Shown: positions 23,010-36,499, counted from the stretch's first letter. The stretch is DNA of 64,000 bases from Ailanthus altissimus (GCA_946807835.1 OX327710.1:17844501-17908500); one strand, 5' to 3'. Translations and numbers: made by a program. The notes: generated by a model from the letters alone, not told the origin.

Positions 23010-25250
23010 TTTCTGTGTTGTATGTCATTTTTATTTATTATTATTTGTTGGGGACTTGTTATTAGAAATTAATTACCGAAAAAAAACCTACAAAAATGAA
23101 AAAGAAAAAGCTACTTAATAATAATTAAATTAAGGTAAATGATTTTTTTTTTTTAGGTTGTATTTGACAAACTCTTATTTTTGAAAAGAAAGTCTATTAA
23201 ATCGATGAAATGCTTTGTCATTGTAATGTCCAAAATTAAGTGTATAAAATCTTAAAACTGATTAAATAAAAAGAAACTTTTCTTTTATTTTTTATTTTTT
23301 ATTTTTAGAAGACTTGCTAAACAACATGATTAAATACTAGAAAAAGGACGAAAAAATGGAAAACAAACCAAAAAGAAAATCTCAAACTTAGCTTATGACT
23401 TATATAATGCAATTAAATATTTATGATTTATAATTTATAATTTTTTTTAAATATACATTTAAGATTCAAATAAATGTATGTTGATCCATCAGTGAGTGTC
23501 CATCATGACAGCTCACCGTGCACCCCAATTGTTTTCCCTTGCTCTAAACCCACCCACGCCAGGCCCAGGTCATATGTAACACAATCCACAAAGATGATAG
23601 AGAAAACCCAAAAAAAAAAAGTTCAAACAATTTTTCTATTTAGAAAATAGAAAAAAACACTTTCTCTACTTTCTTCTCTCATATCCCGCAATAGGTGAAA
23701 ATTAATAAATGAGTCCCTAATTATTTTCATTTCTTAGAAAAAGTTATAATGTTTTTGATTTATATCAATTAGGTCTATCTTAACTCTTGAAAATGGAGCT
23801 AGACAACCTAAACTATAACCGATAATCTAAATTGATTGAATTAAAAATTTTCTAACTCGAAATTTAATTAGGTTGAGTTCAGTTGAAAATTTTCAACCCA
23901 TTTTACCAAACTCAAACTGACACTTAAAAAAAATTATTATTATTATTTTTAAAATATTTTTTATATTCACTAATTTTATTTAAAAAAGTTAAACTAAATC
24001 TTAATTACTTATAAATATAAAATCTATTCTATTACAATCCTAATTTTACTTGTTGACACAACCTTCCCTCTTAAAAAAACTGAACTTAATTCTTTTATTT
24101 GTCAATTGTTTAATACCTATTCAAATTGATATATAGTAAATTATTGAATTGTCCTTGTTTTATTTTTATAAAACGGTTTAATTTATTTTATGTAAAGTTT
24201 GAAATCGTGTTAAAAACAAAATCAAATTGTTTAGATTAATATTATTTTACTTGTATTTATAAGTATTTTTTATCATTTTAGATAGAGCACTTTATCATTA
24301 TGGGATTTTTTTTTAATTATTTGTAAGCTAAACTATGTTGAATTAAAATTTTACCTTAGAATTTTAAGCTATGGATAATATTTTAATAATTTAATTAATT
24401 ATATTTGTTTAAATTGTAATGTAAAAAATTATATATTTTAAAAATAGTTCAAACTGAATAACTCAAGCTGAATTTAAATTGGTTTGGGATAATTTTGTTT
24501 GGATTAGATTAAGTTATAAAAATAACAATTTAAATTTTTTCAATTTGGTTTACATCGATCCTAACCCAACTCAAACAGGCTGTTGTCAACCCTTGTTAGA
24601 GGGTATTTCTATTATATTAATAATGTTAAACTTATTTGATATAAATGAATAAACTATGTCCTAAATTGAAGAAAAATAAAACAGAATGATCCAAATGTTA
24701 TTATGTCATTAAGAAAAAGAAAAAAGACATTTGGATGAAAGGGGCATGGAGTTCCTAGTAATTTTAAAAATATCATTTATACTCGTGTCAAGTAATAGGT
24801 TCTAATAATTTTAACGACATGAAGGATAAAAATTTAAATTTTATTTTTTAATTAAAAAAAGTTAAAATTCAATTAAATATTAAAAATAGAACTTTAACAT
24901 TTAATTTCATAATCAAAGACCTCAAATTTTAACTAACAAAATATTCTAATTTTATGTTTCTATACGAGTTAACAAATCTATTAACATATTGTTTTTAAAT
25001 CACATATTAATAATTTTTTAAATATTATTAATAAAGTTTAAACTTTGATCAGTCAAAATAAGAGTATTTACCATTAAAATAGAACAATTTTATTGATATA
25101 ATGTCAAAATAAAAAATACAAAAATATAAATGATAGAACTCTAGCCACTGCCGCCGCAAGTCACTACTTCCAATGATATATCATTTTACATTTTTATTTT
25201 TTTATTTTAATATTATATCAACTAAATATGTATTAACACAATGGTGAATT
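23010..25250. other. AT-rich intergenic region
   Basis: Very AT-rich spacer between PSAH and the RPS17 region. No open frame, RNA gene or clear repeat was recognised. A 'caaattggttt...aacccaact' type of degenerate sequence at 23780-24600 may be old retroelement debris, but it cannot be classified by eye. Confidence 0.5.
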
Positions 25251-26240
25251 CTCTTACTTATCACTTAGGTGATTAAATTTATTAATGATTTTTTTGAATT
25301 ATTAACATCGATCTTGATGACAATATATTAATAAATTTACAGACTTATATATAAGCATAATTTTAGAATAACTTAGTTAAAACTTAACTGTGGTCAAAGT
25401 TCAAGTTCTCTCTAGCATTTAATTAATTTTTAGTTTAAAAAAAAATTAAAAATAGGGCCTAATCATACTTTTATTATTTTTGCCTTTTTTTTAATTGAAA
25501 ATTATTATAGAGGTATAAATAGATTTTTTAAAAATATTTTAAACTTTTTTAATTAAAATAATAGATTTACAGACCTATATGTAAACGTAAAGTTGAAATA
25601 GTTATCTTTAACATTTAATTAAAAATAATTTCAGTCAAAATAAAAATATAATAATACTTTTACTATTTTATCTATTTTTTTATTAAAATTAACAGAAATT
25701 GTAATCTAATAAGGATATAAATAAAAATTTTAAAAATATTTTTAACTTTTTTTTTTCCGGTCAAGATGATAGATTTGCAAACCCTTGTATAAATATAAAT
25801 ATGGAATGAAAGATTTGTAGACTCTTGTATAAATATAAACATAAAATAATTTAATTAGTAAAAGTGTGTTGTCTTTAACCATAAAGTTAAAGTTTTAAGT
25901 TCTCTTTATATTTTTTTTAAAAATTATATATTTAATTAAATTTTAACTTTTTTTAATTAAAATAAAGGCATAATTATACTTTTATCATTTTTATTATTAT
26001 TTTGTTAAAGTTAATGAAAATTATTATTTAATAAACTTTTTTTTGTTAAAATTAACGAATTTTTGTTACTTAATAAAAATATAAATAAGTTTTTTAAAAA
26101 TATTTAAATTTTTTTAATTAAAATAGAATAAAATTATACTTTTACTATTTTTGTCTTTTTTTGTTAAAATAAAAAATAATTACCTTATTAAAATATAGAT
26201 GAAAATTTTTAAAAGTAATAAATTTGTATATTTTTTTAAA
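25250..26240. repeat. Degenerate AT-rich tandem repeats
   Basis: Motifs such as 'atacttttatcattttt', 'taaaaatattttaaactttttt' and 'agatttacagacctatatgtaaa' recur several times in the same order between about 25430 and 26200. This suggests three or four highly diverged copies of a unit of about 200-250 bp. Copy boundaries cannot be set reliably. The array ends about 100 bp upstream of the RPS17 start codon. Confidence 0.5.
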
Positions 26241-26349
26241 ACTTCAGAATTTTAAATATCATTTTCTTTTTTAAAAAAATAACAAACAAATCCAACGGCA
26301 CAAAAGCACCTCCTCTGTTTCTCTTTCATTCCTATCTCCAAAGTCCACC

Positions 26350-26802
26350 ATGTCTCTAACTTCTTCACTTCAATCTCTAAAACTCTCAACTCCTAGAACC
26401 CAGTTCATCAATGGCTCCACTCCTCTTTCCCGCCTCACAAAACCAACTTCCACTCCCCAAAATATCACCTTTTCATCATTCCCTCAAATCAAAGCCATGA
26501 AAAAAATGCAAGGCAGAGTCGTTTGCTCCACAAACGACAAGACAGTTGCTGTGGAAGTGGTGCGTTTAGACCCACACCCAAAGTACAAGAGGAGAGTCAG
26601 GAAGAAGAAGAAGTACCAAGCTCATGACCCTGAGAACCAGTTCCAAGTTGGTGATGTTGTCCAGCTTGAAAGGTCCAAGCCCATTAGCAAGAACAAAGCT
26701 TTTATTGCCGTGCCTGTTCCAGCCAGGATTAGGAACAAGAAGGCTGATGAAAGTAAAGAGCTTGGGATTGCTTTGGAGAGTGAACAAAAAGTGGAGGCTT
26801 AG
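26350..26802 (+). CDS. RPS17: Plastid 30S ribosomal protein S17 (nuclear-encoded precursor)
   Basis: Intronless 150-aa precursor of the small-subunit protein uS17 of plastid ribosomes, a 16S rRNA-binding protein. Residues 1 to about 50 form a Ser/Thr/Pro-rich, acid-poor transit peptide (MSLTSSLQSLKLSTPRTQF at the start). The S17 OB-fold follows: MQGRVVCSTNDKTVAVEV, then HPKYKRRVRKKKKYQAHDP, then FQVGDVVQLERSKPISKNKAF. All are characteristic of the bacterial/plastid S17 family. The C-terminal tail after RNKKADESKE is acidic and variable, as in other plant orthologues. Gene structure and length are normal. A CT-rich leader lies just upstream (26312-26340). Confidence 0.95.
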   Translation: MSLTSSLQSLKLSTPRTQFINGSTPLSRLTKPTSTPQNITFSSFPQIKAMKKMQGRVVCSTNDKTVAVEVVRLDPHPKYKRRVRKKKKYQAHDPENQFQVGDVVQLERSKPISKNKAFIAVPVPARIRNKKADESKELGIALESEQKVEA

Positions 26803-27450
26803 TGATTGTATGTGTGTGTGAGTTCGTTCTGTTGTTCATTTGTTGGGGTTTTGTAATGTTTTGATACTGTTTCAATGTGAATTTCAGTTGATGGGTATGA
26901 AATATGAAATGTGTTTATTTCATTGAATGTGTTGATTTTCTATTTGCTTGGACTTTCTTTGAATTGGGTTTTGTCAATTGCCAAGTAAATGGAGCTTACA
27001 GCTGGCTTAGCGTGAGATCTTTGGATGTGGGATTCTAATATTGAATGTGCTGACACTAGATGTTGTGTTATTGTTTGGATGTGGATATAACATGATTTTG
27101 TTGGGGTTGTTATCCGATGGGTACGAAATGGAATTGATATATTGCTGAGAAATTGGTGTTGGTTCGTGGCTGAAATTGTCGAATGGTTCTTCATACGATC
27201 TTTGACATGGAGTATTTCTTTTCTTTCAGTGGGTTTTGATGATAGCTATGCAATGAATTTCTCTTTTTTGGTGGTGAAAATGGGAATTAAATTTGGTTGA
27301 ATTGAAGTGTAGTTTGATTGGATTTTGTTGTGGGTATGAATTTCTTGGAATTGCTTATTAGATGTTAGTGTGTTTGATGTTAAAAATTGCTTATGTGCCA
27401 TTGTATTGGCTCCAAACTGAAATTGCAGTCTGAATATTAATTTATAATTT
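26803..27450 (+). other. 3' UTR of RPS17 and spacer
   Basis: GT-rich 3' UTR-like sequence follows the stop codon, then unremarkable spacer. Open frames on the minus strand here have no recognisable family and look fortuitous. Confidence 0.45.
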
Positions 27451-27454
27451 TTCC

Positions 27455-28465
27455 TCAAGAAAGTCCTAATTGTAATGGAGAAGTTAAGTAGTTAAATAAA
27501 TATACTGGATACAAAATAAAGATTATATTAGTAGTCAAAGTATGCACTGTCTTTAAAATTATTTTTGCCCCCTCAAAAATAATTTTTTTGGTGTGAAAGA
27601 GTTGTATGACAATATAACCTCCCGTATTCAATGACTAGATTTCAATGACAATAACCAACAAAAACCAATAAAACAAATAAGAACTAACAAGAACCAACAA
27701 ATTTTATTTGTAATCTAGAGCGAGTAGAGTAAGACAGAGCAGTTGCAGAAGAGCAAGGAAAAATTGATATCTCATAATCTAATAGACCATAGATTTATAT
27801 GGCAATGGTTGCTGTTCAGACAACAACCAAGCAAAAAAAAATTGATATCTCGTGACTTCAATAAATCATATATTTATAGGGTAATGGTTGCTGTTCAGAC
27901 AACCACTAAGAAAAGAAAATTTGATATCTCATGACTCTGATAAACTATATATTTATTGGGTAATGGTTACTATTTAGACAGTCACTAAACTTTTTTTTTT
28001 TTCTCAAGAAAGTACTAATTGTAATGGAGAACTTGTGTAGTTAAATAAACACACTGGATGCAGAATGGAGATTATATCAGTAGTTAAGACGTATTGGACA
28101 TTGTCCTTGAGACTATTTCTACCCCTTCAAGAATAATTTCTTAGTGCGAAAAGGTTGAATAACAATATAGCCTCCATGATTCAATGGCTAGATTTCAATG
28201 ACAATAACCAACAAGGATCAACGAAACAAACAAGAACCAACAAGTTTTTTTTGCACTCTGGAGAGAATAGAGTAAGGTAGAGTGATTACAGAAGAGCAAG
28301 GAAAAATTGATATCGCATGACTCTAGTAGACCATATATTTATATGGCAATGGTTGCTGTTTAGACAGCCACTAAGCAAAGAAATATTGATATCTCATGAC
28401 TTCGATAGATCATATATTTATAGGGTAATAGTTGCTTTTCAGACAACCACCGAACCTTTATTAAA
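27455..28465 (+). repeat. Direct duplication of a ~0.5-kb unit with internal sub-repeats
   Basis: Two diverged direct copies start at about 27457 ('tcaagaaagtcctaattgtaatggagaa') and 28003 ('tcaagaaagtactaattgtaatggagaa'). Both share 'gatttcaatgacaataaccaaca' and 'agagcaaggaaaaattgatatc'. Each copy ends with sub-repeats of about 80 bp containing 'gatatctc.tgact' and 'ggtaatggttgctgttcagacaac': three in copy 1 and two in copy 2. This looks like a non-coding transposon or LTR fragment that has duplicated. The class is not identified. Confidence 0.75.
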
Positions 28466-29469
28466 GGTTACTAAGATTGTTACTCATGGTTCATGGTTGC
28501 TGGGGGGATGATTCTGAGTTGTATTCAAGGTTTCGGTTTGCACTGCTAGAATTATTGACAATAAAAGAAAAGGGAATGGACAATAACATTTAGGACGTTG
28601 TTTTAAAATAAAAGTTTAGAACGGTTGGCTCTGATCTTTCCTGGGTAATGCCTAGTTTGGTGAAGCTTCATTGTGATGATTGATACAGTGAATGAAGAAA
28701 TCTCTTAATACCAACTCTTCTATAGAATATCTCTGTACTTTCATGCTAGTAGAGTTCTGGAAAGCACGATCTCTCTTTTTGTATGGTATTTGGGTTTGTG
28801 TATGGTTCTAGTCTAAGATAATACATTGATCAGAAGTGTTCTCAATGCATTTTGAATTGAGCTTCATAAGTAAACAAGCATTAAGATTCTGATTTGTTGT
28901 GGTGCACCTTTTGTTTCTTTGCATATTTGTTGTATTGATAAGCCTCCAAGGTTGAATATTATCTACCCACGGGAAGTGAAATTCTGAAAGTAAGAAAGTT
29001 GCTTCACAGTGGAAGCCCTTTGAAACACCACTAGCATGTTGAATATCTAGATTTTATTTTGGTGCTATATCTTATAAATACACAAGATTTTGAATAGCTT
29101 GAAGACTGTTCTGATGAATTTCTTTTCAGTGCTATTTGCTTCTGTTTTCTCTGTTTTTGATATCATCTATTTAATAAAAATAACGTTCAAAACAACCACA
29201 AAATTGCATTAATGAATAATAATTCTATACAAGAAGATATCTCATTTTCCTGGATTTGTAAAGACTGTGAATTACATATCCCTCAAACTCTTCTCTTCCA
29301 GGTTGGCTATGACGAAATAGCCTGAACTCCAAGCTCTCCATTCCAGTCAAATGACAAAGAAAACAAGCTCACATAATAACAGCTACTGTGCTAAAGCTAA
29401 AAAGAAAATTAGAAAACCTATGAATTTTACAATTAAATTTTGTCTGCCTAACCTATAAAGCTATGGTGA
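28466..29469. other. Spacer and 3' flank of the GL2-like gene
   Basis: No gene recognised. The part next to 29470 (about 29200-29469) is presumably the 3' UTR of the HD-Zip gene on the minus strand. Confidence 0.45.
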
Positions 29470-32400
29470 TCAAGCATCTTCACATTGCAAGCTTGTCTTA
29501 ATATTTCTCAATGTGCATGATATAAGTGTGTTAACAGAGTCCACAGATTCCATGCTTAGCTTTGCTGTAGGAGAGTTACTAGTTAGGATTTGGAATGCTA
29601 TAGTAAGCAAAGATCCTCCTTCTGTGCTCTTCTCCTCTTGCCTGGAAGTGATCACCAGAGGCCTTGACTCCAGTCCGTCAGGCAGAATCGAGAACCCAGA
29701 GGGCAAGATGGCAAGGTTGCTTGAGTCACATCCGGTTATCACAGACTGCATACTGGTAATGTCTACTGGAGCATACACCACCATGGATTCATAAGCATTT
29801 GTGCAGCAATCTTGGAGTACCCACATGCTGTTATCTTTTGATTTTATGGCCTGAAATCAAAAGCTCAGTTTAGTTTAGAACACCAGATATATGTGAAGCA
29901 GAGAAATGATTAGATTAAGTTTGTGGTTTCTTCCTGCTGGGGATAGAGAGCTCACCTGAATATTGACTGCATTGCCACGATCTTGCCCTTTTGCCAAGTT
30001 TGCTATGGTTTGTACAGGACCTCCACTTGACATGATATCCCACTAAGATTTAGACAAAAAATTGTCAGAACTTTATCCGCAACACTCTTTGAACTTTTTA
30101 GATTTTCTACCTTGGTACTTTTATGAATAGATAGTGATTATACCTCATTTCGTCGAGCTTCATCTCCTAGGAAATCAAACAGGACATGAGGAGATACAGG
30201 CAACCATACAGAAGACACTGCACATAAGATCACCCCAAGAGGTTCTCCAGGTTCATTCAAGTTCTTCCTGGAAGAAACCCGTATGTCCTCTCCTGTTTTG
30301 CTTGTGACCTTGTTCCACGTGTGATAGCTTGATGCACCGATGGCACGACAAAAGCTCCATGTCATTCTCTCTGCTAACTTCAATATGCTCTTCCTCCCGG
30401 CCAGAGTTGCAACACCTGATGTTCAATGACAGGTAATATTTTCTAACTTCTTGTTCACCGACAACGATATCATCATAAAATATGAAGAGAGATTCTATCT
30501 TACCTGTTGAATCCTTTGTAGGAACATTGGTTGCCATGAAGAAGACAAGCCGCTCGCACTGAAGCTGTAATGCTGCAATCCAATGCCTTGCACCAAAGGC
30601 TAAGCCACTGTTTACAGTACTGCGATACATAGTGTGAACTGTAGCTTTCTGGCATTCCAGGTGCTCAACCCAAATTACCTGAAGATTATTAAAAAATCAC
30701 TATCACCATCTTGACTATATATTGCAAATTCAATGCAGGTCTCCATTAATTTCACCTCTTGAATTTTTTTCCTTTCATTTTCTAGTTACTTTGCAAATGC
30801 CTGACCAAAATCAATCATCATAAGCAATTTTAATAGCATTATTTCACTGTAAGAATATTACAAACTCTTATAGTTTAATTCATATGATTCCACAGTCCTA
30901 TAAGAGCTAAATGATTGAAATATGAGCAAATGCAATACCTGACAATGGCCATTTGATTTATCTTCAATGATGCAACCAGATGGGCGCTTTCGGCACTTAA
31001 CAAGGGATGCATCAATATTTTCTTCAACTTTATCAACCGAAACATCGACAATTGCCCATTGATCAGCACTTAGTTGCTTGCAATATCGAACGAAATAAAC
31101 CTCTCTTGTTGGCACCATGGGTGTGAGCATTTGCAGCTCTGCAAACATCTGCATGCAGTAAATACAGAACATAAGAAGATAAAATGTGCTCCATTCCATT
31201 ACAAAATTCTTAAAGAGATATTCAGAATCATCCTTTCATATTCATAAGCTTTTTCTTTTATTCCTCTTATTGCTTCTTTTACTTTCTTCCCCTCCTTTTT
31301 CGTTGGTCTCTAAGACTCAAATGAGTGCTTTTTAAATCTGGCTAAAAAGTTGTTCTCTTTTTCCTATTTTCTTTGAGGTATCAATGTAGGTAAAATGCCA
31401 ACAAATTTTCAGCTTCAAATACTACAGAAAAATAAGGGGTCCATTAAAAGATTTTTTAAACACATTTTAAGAAAAATTACTTGATGGTTCAGAAAATGTC
31501 TGTTGAATAAGAAAAGTACTTTTTAAGTATATCTGGTATGTAAATACTTTTACAAATAAAAAGAAAGTTTTTATGTAGCTTTTGCCCATTGCTGGGCCAA
31601 ATACTTGAAAAGTAGATACTTATATGCAAGTACTTTCCGGACTTCACCCAAAAGAAAGAAAATGACTATCTTTAATTCTCTTTTATTAGATTCGGCGTGT
31701 GTCATGGGGATTGTGATAATGATATCATACAAAAAAAATTTTAACTTGTAATTCACTCACCAATTGCACTGCACCATTTCTATTAGGACCTTCACCACTG
31801 CATATGACATCAACTGTTGCTGCCTTTGATATTAAGCATGGAAACATTGCCTTCCATTGATTCTACAAAAACCCAATTACGAAAAGAATTTTAAATTGTT
31901 ATGAGAAAGCAAAACTAATTAACATTATATGTGAGAGGGTTTTATTGAATTAATACCATATTAATGTATAATTAATATGGTTTTATAAATACTTAATTTT
32001 TTGTATAGGCAGTGAGACAAGCATTAATTTGTACATATTTGAGGAAAAAAAAATTAAAAGGTTTACGAAGAAATGGTGTATTACCACATCCATAAAACTT
32101 TGAAGTAGCCTTGGAAGATCAACAAAGGCAACACCAGTCTCTCTTGAGGCTTCAATGGATCTTTTTGGCTTCCCATTATTGCTTGGATTTTCAATGGAGA
32201 ACTTTTTGATGTACTCATCGTAATTAAGAATTTCCCGGCCAGTCTCAAGACTTCGAATCCAAAGTGGTTCACCGGCGGTAGCCATCTTCTTTAGCTCTTC
32301 CATTCCTTGATTAAGCAGCTCCATAATTCTTGATTTCTCGAGCCCGAAAATTCCAGTGTAGAAATCTAAAGAGCTTCTGTTTTCTTGGTCATTTCCTGCT

Positions 32401-34124
32401 GAATTACATGTGCTTGTTGATGTTGGTCCAATTGCAGCTCTCAGCTTTTCTACCTACACATGTTTGCATAACGACACAGATTTCTCTAAGACATTTCAGC
32501 CATAGAAAATCAGTGAATTTGTCGTGTGGGTTTATTCATTTATTTGGTTGAAATTACCTCGGCTTTGAGTTTGGCATTTTCGATACGTAATTGTTGTTCC
32601 TCGGATGTCATGGAAGTGTCTCTGCTGGTAGTGGCCACGCCACAATTAGGGCAACAAGATTTATTTATGGTCTCTCTCATGGCCTTGTTCTCCTCCCGGA
32701 GCTTCTCCATTTCTGTTTTCAACAACGAATTTTCATGGCGCTCCTGTATGGCCTGTCATGTAATCAATTGATTGTATCCATTACAAAGTTCTTTTGTTGC
32801 CAGAAGCTACCACACCACTAACAAGATTTCTGATTAAAAAAAAATATTATACCTTGATTTGAGTTCGACGATTTTGAAACCAAAACTTGACTTGTCTAGG
32901 GGCAAGGCCTAAGTGCTTGCTCAGTTGCTGCCTTTGCTTCTCATCCGGATGTGGTGACTCTTTAAAAAGCCTGCAAATATTATTCACCCAAGAAAACAAA
33001 ATCAACATTCTTGTGGCTCAATTGCATAGTGTAATTAATTAGAGGCTATAATGATAATATAAAACAAATGCATGCAGATTCAGTAATACATCACATAAAA
33101 GACATAAATGACAGTATTGCTTTCGTTAAATGCATATACCTTTTGCTTCTAATTTGATACCCATTCAAGCATATAAAACAAAGTTAAAAAAAAAAAAAGT
33201 TATCTAATAAAGTTAGGATCGTAAAATTCTGAGTCATGCTCATAGTCATGCATGATCTAGCAAGCTAGCTTTAACTTTATAATCTTGTTTCTTTGTAAGC
33301 ATGTCACTAACTTTTACTAAACCTTTGGCATGCATCGTACATTTAATTATAAACTATTCTCAAATTTGGGTATATCGATATTAAAGTGAATTTTTCACTG
33401 AATTTCATGCAAATTAAAATAAATTAACAAGTATAATTAACCTCCCCGTGACTCATTTAATTCGATTAAACTAAGAGATAATTAATACAATCCTAAGTTT
33501 ATTAACTAATAACCCATTAGCTCAACTAACAACCTTTTTTTTTAAATGCATGTAATTTTGTATGTATATCTGCCCAAACGTACGTACAAAAAAAGGGAGA
33601 GAATATATAATACATACGCTTCCATTTCTCTGATTTGTTCTGCGGTGTGACGATGATACTTTTTTCTTTTCTTCTTCTTGTTCTTGTCCCCATCATCATC
33701 ATCATCATCATGATCATCAACTCCATCAAAATCATCATCTGATCTTGATCTTGCGGGCCCCGAGTTTTCGCTACTAATCTCCACCGTCTCTTCTCTTCTT
33801 GAACCTCCTCCTCCTCCTCCGCTCCCTTCATCTCCTTCCTCTACCTCATTATTGGCCGCCGCCGTAGCACCAGCCTCCCGGAATATTCCAGCCTTATTTT
33901 CTCAATAACAAAGCAAACAAACCCACATAAGAAAATTAACAAGATGACAGCATATATATTATAAGTATATAATATGAGTGAAACGGAAAATGAAGAAAAA
34001 GATTGAGAAAAAATGGAAAAAGAGAGGTGGGTAATGGAGTTACAAGGCTAAGAGAGAGAGCAGGAGAGGCGAAGAAGTCTTTGGTACGAGAATTGGGTGG
34101 GTTGTTAGACATGTCCAAGCCCAT
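29470..34124 (-). CDS. GL2: HD-Zip class IV homeodomain-START transcription factor, GLABRA2-like
   Basis: Epidermal cell-fate regulator; GL2 acts in trichome, root-hair and seed-coat differentiation in Arabidopsis. Eleven coding exons on the minus strand: 34124-34044, 33892-33618, 32970-32853, 32752-32558, 32453-32085, 31862-31761, 31148-30939, 30678-30504, 30415-30144, 30042-29956 and 29850-29470. All have GT-AG borders and matching phases, giving 754 aa (Arabidopsis GL2 is about 747). The N-terminal [19 protein letters not shown] is diagnostic of GL2 within class IV. An Asp-rich tract lies at about 79-95. The homeodomain spans about 101-160 (WFQNRR at 149-154). The loop zipper contains the CPNC redox-type CxxC at about 192-195. 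The START domain covers roughly 250-480, followed by the conserved C-terminal region with SMWVLQ and [11 protein letters not shown]. No breaks seen. Confidence 0.95.
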
Positions 34125-34470
34125 GGCAATCAGGAAACAATTTCTTTGAAAGAGAGGAGGGGAGGGTGATGAAATGGTTTGTTTTAAGGAGAAAAAATGA
34201 CGGTGACTGGTGCTTGTGAGAGAGAGAGAGAGAGAGAAGAGAAGTGGGGTCAGGTTGGATTTAAGGATATAAAACAAAAATGAGAAAGCTCTCTAGTCTC
34301 TAGTCTATAAAACAAATAGTGTTAAAAGCAAAAGAAAATGGTAGGAGTTGACTGTTAGATATTCTTGAGTGGAATTATGAACTCAACTAACTCTTACGCA
34401 GTTGAATCTAGATTTCCAACGGTATTTTCAGTTTTTTTTTTATATATATATAAATAAATAATTTTTGAAT
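34125..34470 (-). promoter_or_regulatory. Putative 5' leader and TATA region of the GL2-like gene
   Basis: Directly upstream of the ATG lies a leader that is CT-rich on the sense strand, including a (GA)n run at 34218-34238 on the plus strand. A 'tatatatataaa'-type box occurs at about 34440-34455, readable on the minus strand. The assignment is inferred from position and composition only. Confidence 0.35.
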
Positions 34471-34559
34471 TATTATGGCTCTTCCTTCTTAGAATTGGTG
34501 GCTCAGGCTTTATTAACTAGGAATTTTTTGTATTTAATTTATTGGATTACCTTAAGCTT

Positions 34560-35935
34560 AGTGTTATGGCCTGTGCTTCACATTAAGGAAAAAAAATTAG
34601 TGTGATAGATAATATTACATATTTACTTATATATATTTAAGATTTATTTAATTTTTATTTTATATGAAATGTAATATTTTTATTCACCCAATTATATAAT
34701 TTAAGATTTATTCAATTTTTATTTGATGTGAGACATTATATTTTTACTTATTTAATTATATGATTTAAGATCTATTCAATCTCTATATAATATGAGATTT
34801 GACATTCCCACACATTCAATTAAATCCTTATCACGTTTGGCCATCTAATTGAGTGACGTGACTTATATATATTTAAGATCCACTCAATTTTTTATTTAGT
34901 GTAGAATATGACATTTTTATCTACCTAATTACATTACTCAATTTTTATTTAATGACAGATGTGACATTTGCATTCACCCACTTACATGATGTATTAGTCA
35001 CGTTTAGCTCAAACTCAATGATAAGGATGTCAAAATCTAAATTTGGTCTAAGTTTTGCTCAAAGCAGATTTGGACTTTTTTTTTTCGAAATCAAAACCTA
35101 AGTTTAACTTTGGTTTTTCTAGGGGCTAAGCCAAATCTGAATTAAACCCCATTTTTTAATTTTTTTTTTAATTTTGGTAAAAATTAAATTTTTGGAGTAT
35201 TTATTTTATAAAAATATTGTTACATTTATATTTATAGTTGTATTGTATAATTTGTATTTATAGTTTACTATGTACTTTTATTCTTGTTAAGATTTTTTTT
35301 TAAAAACTTTTAGGTTAAATTTAAACTTTTTGAGCATTTATTTTGTAAAGCAATTGTTAGTATATATATCAAAGATTAAGAATTAATTTAGGATTTTTTA
35401 AAATTTAAAAAAAAATTAGATCTAGATCCAGATAAAAATTCAAATTTTTTTGGGTCGGGCTGGGCTCCGGGTTTGTTGGGATTTGGGCCTTTTTGTCATC
35501 TCTACTTAAGGGGCAACCTAACCTATATTGTCTATCCCCACTATTCTTGAGGAACCCATATGCCACGTGGCAATCTCTATTTTTAGAATCCATTTAGTCT
35601 GTCTTCACTATTCTTCAGGAATCTGCATCACACGTAGCAATTTCTATTGGGACAATTTTTCACACATGGCAACATTTATTTTCAAGACTCACTTAGCTCA
35701 TATTGTCGATTTCTACTAATCTTGAAGGGACTCACTCATACGAGGTAATCTTTATTGAGCGAAGAAGAAGTCAAGTTTGCGCTAATATCACTTATCGTAG
35801 ATCGGACACTTGTCATTAATCCAAAAAATTAACCTATCAGGTAATATTGCATACTCGCCTATATATATCTAAGATACACTCAATTTTTATATGATGTAGG
35901 ACATGACACTAGGCTAGCATGTTGTATATTCTAAA
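34560..35935. repeat. AT-rich tandem repeats (two families)
   Basis: From about 34600 to 35010 a unit of roughly 65-80 bp recurs ('atttaagat.tattcaatttttattt.atgtgagaca', then 'atttttattcaccca'). From 35510 to 35760 a second unit of about 80 bp recurs ('ctatt.ttgaggaa.c', then 'cacgtggcaa.ctctatttt'). A further copy of the first motif is at 35860-35910. A related copy in inverse orientation occurs near 45660-45760. No coding potential. Confidence 0.6.
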
Positions 35936-36488
35936 GGGCAAAGGATATCTACACTTCTAAGGTATAGCTAAATACCCAATTACACCCTTATAGTTTTAAA
36001 AATACTCATCTACACCTTCAACAAAATGATATTACAATAATTGATAACCTACAAACAGTATCCATGGTGACCAGTACTACAGTTGCATGTCGATCGAGAC
36101 ATTATAAATATTGTTCAGCAGGACGGTTCACCATTCATGGTGAACAGTATCCATTGTGAACAGTGCGGTTTGATACTATTCATAATGAATAGTCCCACGC
36201 GAACAATATCACCCCCATTATTTACAAACCAAAAACCAATCACTGGTGACTATTTATGGTGAACAGTATTAGGTTATACTATTCACCATGAATAGTAAAT
36301 AGTATCCCCAAACAATATCCACCAATGACCGATTTCTAATCGTCAAATGGCGATGACGACACTGTTTACAAATTATTAATTTATTATAATATCCTTTCAT
36401 TAGAGGTGTAAATGTATATTTTTAAAATTATAGGGATATAGTTGGGTATTAAACTAAACATTGGGAGTATAAATTAAATGTCCTTTGT
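35936..36488. mobile_element. Foldback / MITE-like element with ~95-bp terminal inverted repeats
   Basis: About 553 bp. The left end ('caaaggatatctacacttct', then 'aatacccaattacacccttatag') matches the reverse complement of the right end ('caaaggacatttaatttatac', then 'aatacccaactatatcccta') over about 95 bp. Flanking 11-mers 'tatattctaaa' (35925-35935) and 'tatattttaaa' (36489-36499) differ at one base and fit a target-site duplication of Mutator-like size. The interior is non-coding and contains several copies of 'gtgaacagtatcca'-type motifs in both orientations. It is therefore a non-autonomous DNA transposon. Confidence 0.75.
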
Positions 36489-36499
36489 TATATTTTAAA

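Noticed and set aside
26566..26787. Minus-strand open frame
   Set aside because: Shadow of the RPS17 coding sequence.
33500..33790. Met/Arg-rich alternative frame over GL2 exon 2
   Set aside because: Out-of-frame reading of the Asp-repeat exon.
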